Program-made: the position numbers and the translations under genes | Shown here: in pieces, positions 39,043 through 42,125 of the stretch | How positions within the stretch are numbered: the first letter of the stretch is position 1 | Layout of the letters: every line of letters begins with the position of its first letter | Notes under the pieces: generated by a model | The model's database searches: none | What the model was told of the DNA's origin: nothing | The model's input: only the letters and a program-made list of their open reading frames with translations | Source: Basidiobolus meristosporus CBS 931.73 | Lineage: Eukaryota > Basidiobolomycota > Basidiobolomycetes > Basidiobolales > Basidiobolaceae | NCBI GenBank assembly: GCA_002104905.1 | Contig: MCFE01000722.1 | Location: 1-42,125 of the forward strand | Direction: 5' to 3' | Length of the DNA: 42,125 nt

Positions 39043-41915
39043 CTACTGTTGTAGCTTTGATACAAGAGTGTGTAGCTCAGGGGAATTTGTAGGTAAGTTA
39101 ATAAGAAGTGATGATAGTTCCTCAGTGCTCAGGACACTGTTCAGTGGGAAGGGGGGTAGCAAGAGAGGTAAGAATGACTTGTGAACAACATTAATGAGGG
39201 GAATGTGATAAGGATTGATATTCATCATAAAGGGAGTGTGCTGCTGCAGATATTGCTGCCAAAGGTCTGTCAAGTACTTCAGGTAGGCCAGCTTGGGTTT
39301 TCTGACTGCAGAATATAGTGAGCAAACTTCTTGACTTCAGGATCTCCAAGTATAGTTCTCCAGCAGGAGCCAGGTGTTGTGTGGTGTGTTCTCTTCCAGG
39401 CCTTAATCAGTGGGTTGTTGCAGTTGTGAAGTCTGAGGTATAATCTGGTTCTAAGGTAGAGAAGTCTGATCTTATAGGGCATAAACCCAAAAGCACCAAG
39501 AATAGCATGTCTGTAGGGGCATTCAGGCAAATGAGGCACCAAGGAGGTAATGCACCATACTGCAAACTTGTCAAGCTTAGTGCAGTCTCTAGAAGTAAGA
39601 GAGAGAAGTGGTAAGCCAAATTCCAGGACAGGGAAGACAAACTGCTTGAGTAGAAGAAGGCAGCTGGGAGCTGAAGTTGTAGGAGGAGTAACAGCCAGTA
39701 GCTTGTGGAGTGCCTGTCTTGCCAGGATAATTCTCTTCTTCAGGTGTGCTCCAGAGTCTAGTCCAGTAGGAAGGAAAGGAAAGCCAAGATATGTAGCAGA
39801 AACCTGAGCAGGTAGAGTGGAGTTCTCCAAGTTGATGGGAGAGCCCAAAGGTGCTGTCTTTGTAATGGAAAGCTGGAGATTATTCTTGTGCAGATACTGG
39901 TGGATGGTCTGGGAGTCTTGATGCACATTGGAGGAGGATATTCTGATGCCATCAGCAAAGAGAGTAACCAGGCAGTCAGCTGAGAGTCTTGGGAAATCAT
40001 TCAGGAAGATGGCAAACAGTATAGGACCAAGCACAGAGCCTTGAACCACTCCATTAGGAATTGAGAACACTGGTGATTGCTCACTTGGGTGAAGAATTCT
40101 TGCTTGTGGATCCAGAAACAGAGACCTGACAAGGAGGGTGAGAGAGGTACTGGAGAAGCATTGCAACTTGGACCAAAGCAGATTTCTGTCAACTGAATCA
40201 AAGGCCTTAGTAATATCAAACAGAACTGAGGGATACTTGCACTGGAGAGAGTGATCTTGGCTAAGTATGACTGCATATTCCAAGGAGAGGCCAGGAATAA
40301 AGCCAAACTGTGCAGGATGAGATTTGAGGGAGTCAGAGTAGAGCTCCTGAGCAAGCAGAAGCTCAAACACCTTTCTGCAGGTGGGCAGCAGAGATATTGG
40401 CCTGTAGGAGCTAGGATCCAGGTGCTTTCCTTTACCCTTGTACAGTGGCAGAACATTTGCAAAGGATCATTCCTCAGGAGTAGAAAGCTGGGCTGAGCAT
40501 TGCTGAGACAGTGGAAGCAGAAGTGCAGACATGGCCTTGGTACTAGTCTTCAGAAGCTCATAGGAGATTGTGTCCACACCTGGAGCAGTAGAGTTGGGAA
40601 GCCTCTTGAGCACATTATGGATTCTCCCTTGATCAAGTGCAAGTGGGATGGGCAGAGTCTTGAAGTCAGGATGAAAGCCAGGAGTTGAGTACTGCTTTGT
40701 AGAGAAGAAGATGTTAGCCAGCTGTTCTGTTGAAGGTAACTTCCTGGAAGAGGGCCTCATTGCCCTGTAGAGTCTTGATACTGTTCTTGTTATAGAGTTG
40801 GAAGATTGCAGAGGCAAGGAACTCATAATATGATCCCAGAGCTGAGTATGCAGAGTGTGGTGAATTGCCTTGGAGTGGTGTATTGCTGTCAGGAGGAGTT
40901 TCTCTGTTTTTGGGTTAGGGAAACTCAGGTAGCTTTGTTGCAGGGCTGAAACAATGGATTCCCATTTTCTTGAGGTAACAGCAGTAGTCTTGCATGGCAG
41001 TGAGAGGGAGGCAGACACCAAAATCAGATGCTTCACAAAGAGCCAGGCATAGTTGAGATCATCAGGCAGAGAAAGTAGCAAACTGGCAAGCTTCAAGTAG
41101 TTCCCAAAGTCTTTCTTCTGATTCTTGGTAGCTTTGTGGGTGAGCACAGTAAGTTTTGGCAGCTTCTTCTTCACAACTGGTTGCATAGAAAGGGACCAGG
41201 CTGGGTGGTCAGAGGCTCTCAAGGATCCTAGCTCAGCTCCAGAGAATTGCTTAACTTCATTCACAAAGTAGAGGCCAGCAGCAGAAGGGCAGATCCAGTC
41301 AACACATCTTTTCTCAGATTGAGCACCTAGTGCTAGCAGATGGCTTTCTCTAAGGAAGTTCAGTAGGAATGTAGACCTTGGCTTCATTCTTGCAGTCAGA
41401 GTAGTCTTGTTCTCAGGATGGGGAATGTTGAGATCTCCAAGCAAGATAACAGGTGTTGATATAGATTGCTGGTATTGCTGAACTTTCTGGCATATAACTT
41501 GCACTTCCTGAAGGGCAAGACTTGGAGGCAGATAGCAGAGCACCAGACTGATAGTTGGCAACTGGAGAGCAGCACAGTAAGGGGAGTAAAGAGGAACACA
41601 GAGCTGAGGAGTATTGATGGTACAAGAGATAGAGCAGATAGAGGAGGTATTCTTTGTTCTAGGAGTAGAAAAGCAATATAGATTAGTCAAAAGTATAGAG
41701 GGTAGCTGGACATCAATCAAACACAGGAGGGAAAATCTTGAAAGAAGTCTCTCTAGAGTTGGTCTTGATGGCTGTATGCTGTTGCAGTTAAGCAACAGAA
41801 CTTCAGGTAGTCAGGCAGAGGTTGTAGCTTCTTCAGAGGCAGCATTGACAATGTGACCTGCAGAGTCCCAGAGCTCTTCAAATGGTGCATCACTTAAGTC
41901 AGCAAGGAGGGAAAT
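39043..41915 (-). pseudogene. LINE ORF2: APE-type endonuclease and reverse transcriptase, broken
   Basis: One frame is open from the telomere junction (41915) down to 39279 except for TGA at 41811-41813 and TGA at 40467-40469. A frame change near 39296 continues to 39043 (LKYLTDLWQQYLQQHTP). Endonuclease marks: LLLNCNSI, VLCYLPPS, LLGDLNIPHP, CVDWICPS and RASDHPAW. Where family members read QE, this one reads QL (DVQLPSI). RT marks: VLPLYKGKGKHLDPSSYRPI, then FDITKAFDSVD (motif A), GVVQGSVLGPILF (motif B) and LFADGIRI for motif C, where the usual FADD has lost its second Asp. The TGA at 40467 sits where the conserved Trp of this region is expected. This copy is probably inactive. Confidence 0.88.
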
Positions 41916-42125
41916 TTAGGGTTAGGGTTAGGGTTCTAGTGCTTTAGGGTTAGGGCTAGGGTTAGGGCTAGGGTTAGGTAGGTTAGGGTTAGGGTTAGGG
42001 TTAGGGTTAGGGTTAGGGTTAGGGTTAGGGTTAGGGTTAGGGTTAGGGTTAGGGTTAGGGTTAGGGTTAGGGTTAGGGTTAGGGTTAGGGTTAGGGTTAG
42101 GGTTAGGGTTAGGGTTAGGGTTAGG
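41916..42125 (+). repeat. Telomere, (TTAGGG)n
   Basis: The proximal part (41916-41982) has TTAGGG units mixed with CTAGGG, TTAGG and TAGG variants and one unrelated gap (ttctagtgc). From 41983 to 42125 there are 23 perfect TTAGGG units plus TTAGG. The G-rich strand runs 5' to 3' toward the window end, so this is a right-hand chromosome terminus. The order, with worn units inside and clean units outside, is that expected of telomerase renewal. Confidence 0.98.

Larger units (their letters stand above)
38972..41915 (-). mobile_element. Telomere-abutting LINE-type element D, endonuclease plus RT
   Basis: About 2.9 kb, minus strand. The 5' end touches the telomere repeat at 41915/41916. The 3' end has the shared tail (38983-39040) and a C-run joined to TTAGGG (38972-38977). 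So telomere-type sequence lies on both sides, and the 3' end points toward the centromere, as in Drosophila HeT-A/TART arrays. The 5' part of the element, including any ORF1, is missing or never existed. Confidence 0.85.

Noticed and set aside
38748-39065. 105-codon minus-strand frame across the two LINE elements
   Set aside because: It runs through the 3' tail of one element and into ORF1 of the other in a frame different from the coiled-coil frame.
40001-40462. 153-codon minus-strand frame in the RT region
   Set aside because: Out of frame with the RT motifs, which continue through a TGA in the main frame.
1-42125. Alternative nuclear genetic code with TGA as Trp
   Set aside because: Catalase, NUP155, COQ5 and the others use TGG for Trp and have no internal TGA; only mobile elements carry in-frame TGA.
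1-42125. tRNA, rRNA or snoRNA genes
   Set aside because: I looked for tRNA B-box-like motifs and cloverleaf arms in the gaps and found none I could support by eye.

Overview
The window is a chromosome end from a fungus. The right edge (41916-42125) is a TTAGGG telomere read on its G-rich strand, so the native chromosome terminus lies at or just beyond 42125. The genes are nuclear and eukaryotic: short introns of mostly 50-110 bp with GT...AG borders, TATAAA-type promoters, and a gene set typical of respiring filamentous fungi, including a complex I subunit that Saccharomyces and Schizosaccharomyces lack. I cannot name the species. An early-diverging lineage (Mucoromycota or Zoopagomycota) fits, but this is inference.

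Layout. 1-3616: a decayed Ty1/copia element with its 3' LTR. 3617-5209: AT-rich DNA with no gene I can support. 5210-16315: four secreted, glycine-rich repeat proteins on the minus strand. The first three (5210-6760, 7261-10356, 11166-12488) consist of 10, 22 and 10 copies of a 20-residue two-cysteine module in two alternating types, joined by Gly/Asn or Gly/Arg linkers. The fourth (15029-16315) has Gly linkers with charged ends and no such module. A LEU5-type mitochondrial CoA carrier (13439-14677, +) lies between the third and fourth.

17136-33122 is a compact housekeeping block: the NDUFA9 complex I subunit and the COQ5 methyltransferase (divergent pair), a 16-exon ULP1/SENP SUMO protease, the NUP155/NUP170 nucleoporin, an LYR-motif protein, a small two-helix membrane protein with OCIA-like features, a secreted protein of four trefoil-like 4-Cys modules, a DUF202 membrane protein and a catalase. 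I rebuilt exon structures by hand. Every one stays in phase from start to stop, which is strong internal support.

33163-42125 is a subtelomere filled with mobile DNA: LTRs of one family in both orientations around a broken second copia element, a foldback element with arms of about 213 bp, then two LINE-type elements head to tail. Both LINE elements point their 3' ends toward the centromere, share a 3' tail of about 60 nt ending in a C-run, and each joins to TTAGGG. The inner one carries only an ORF1-like gene, the outer one only endonuclease plus reverse transcriptase. This looks like a chain of telomere-primed retroelement additions capped by telomerase.

The two most unusual things are the alternating C-x18-C module family and the telomeric LINE chain. 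The housekeeping genes largely serve mitochondria (LEU5, NDUFA9, COQ5, the LYR protein) and the nuclear pore/SUMO system (NUP155, ULP1).
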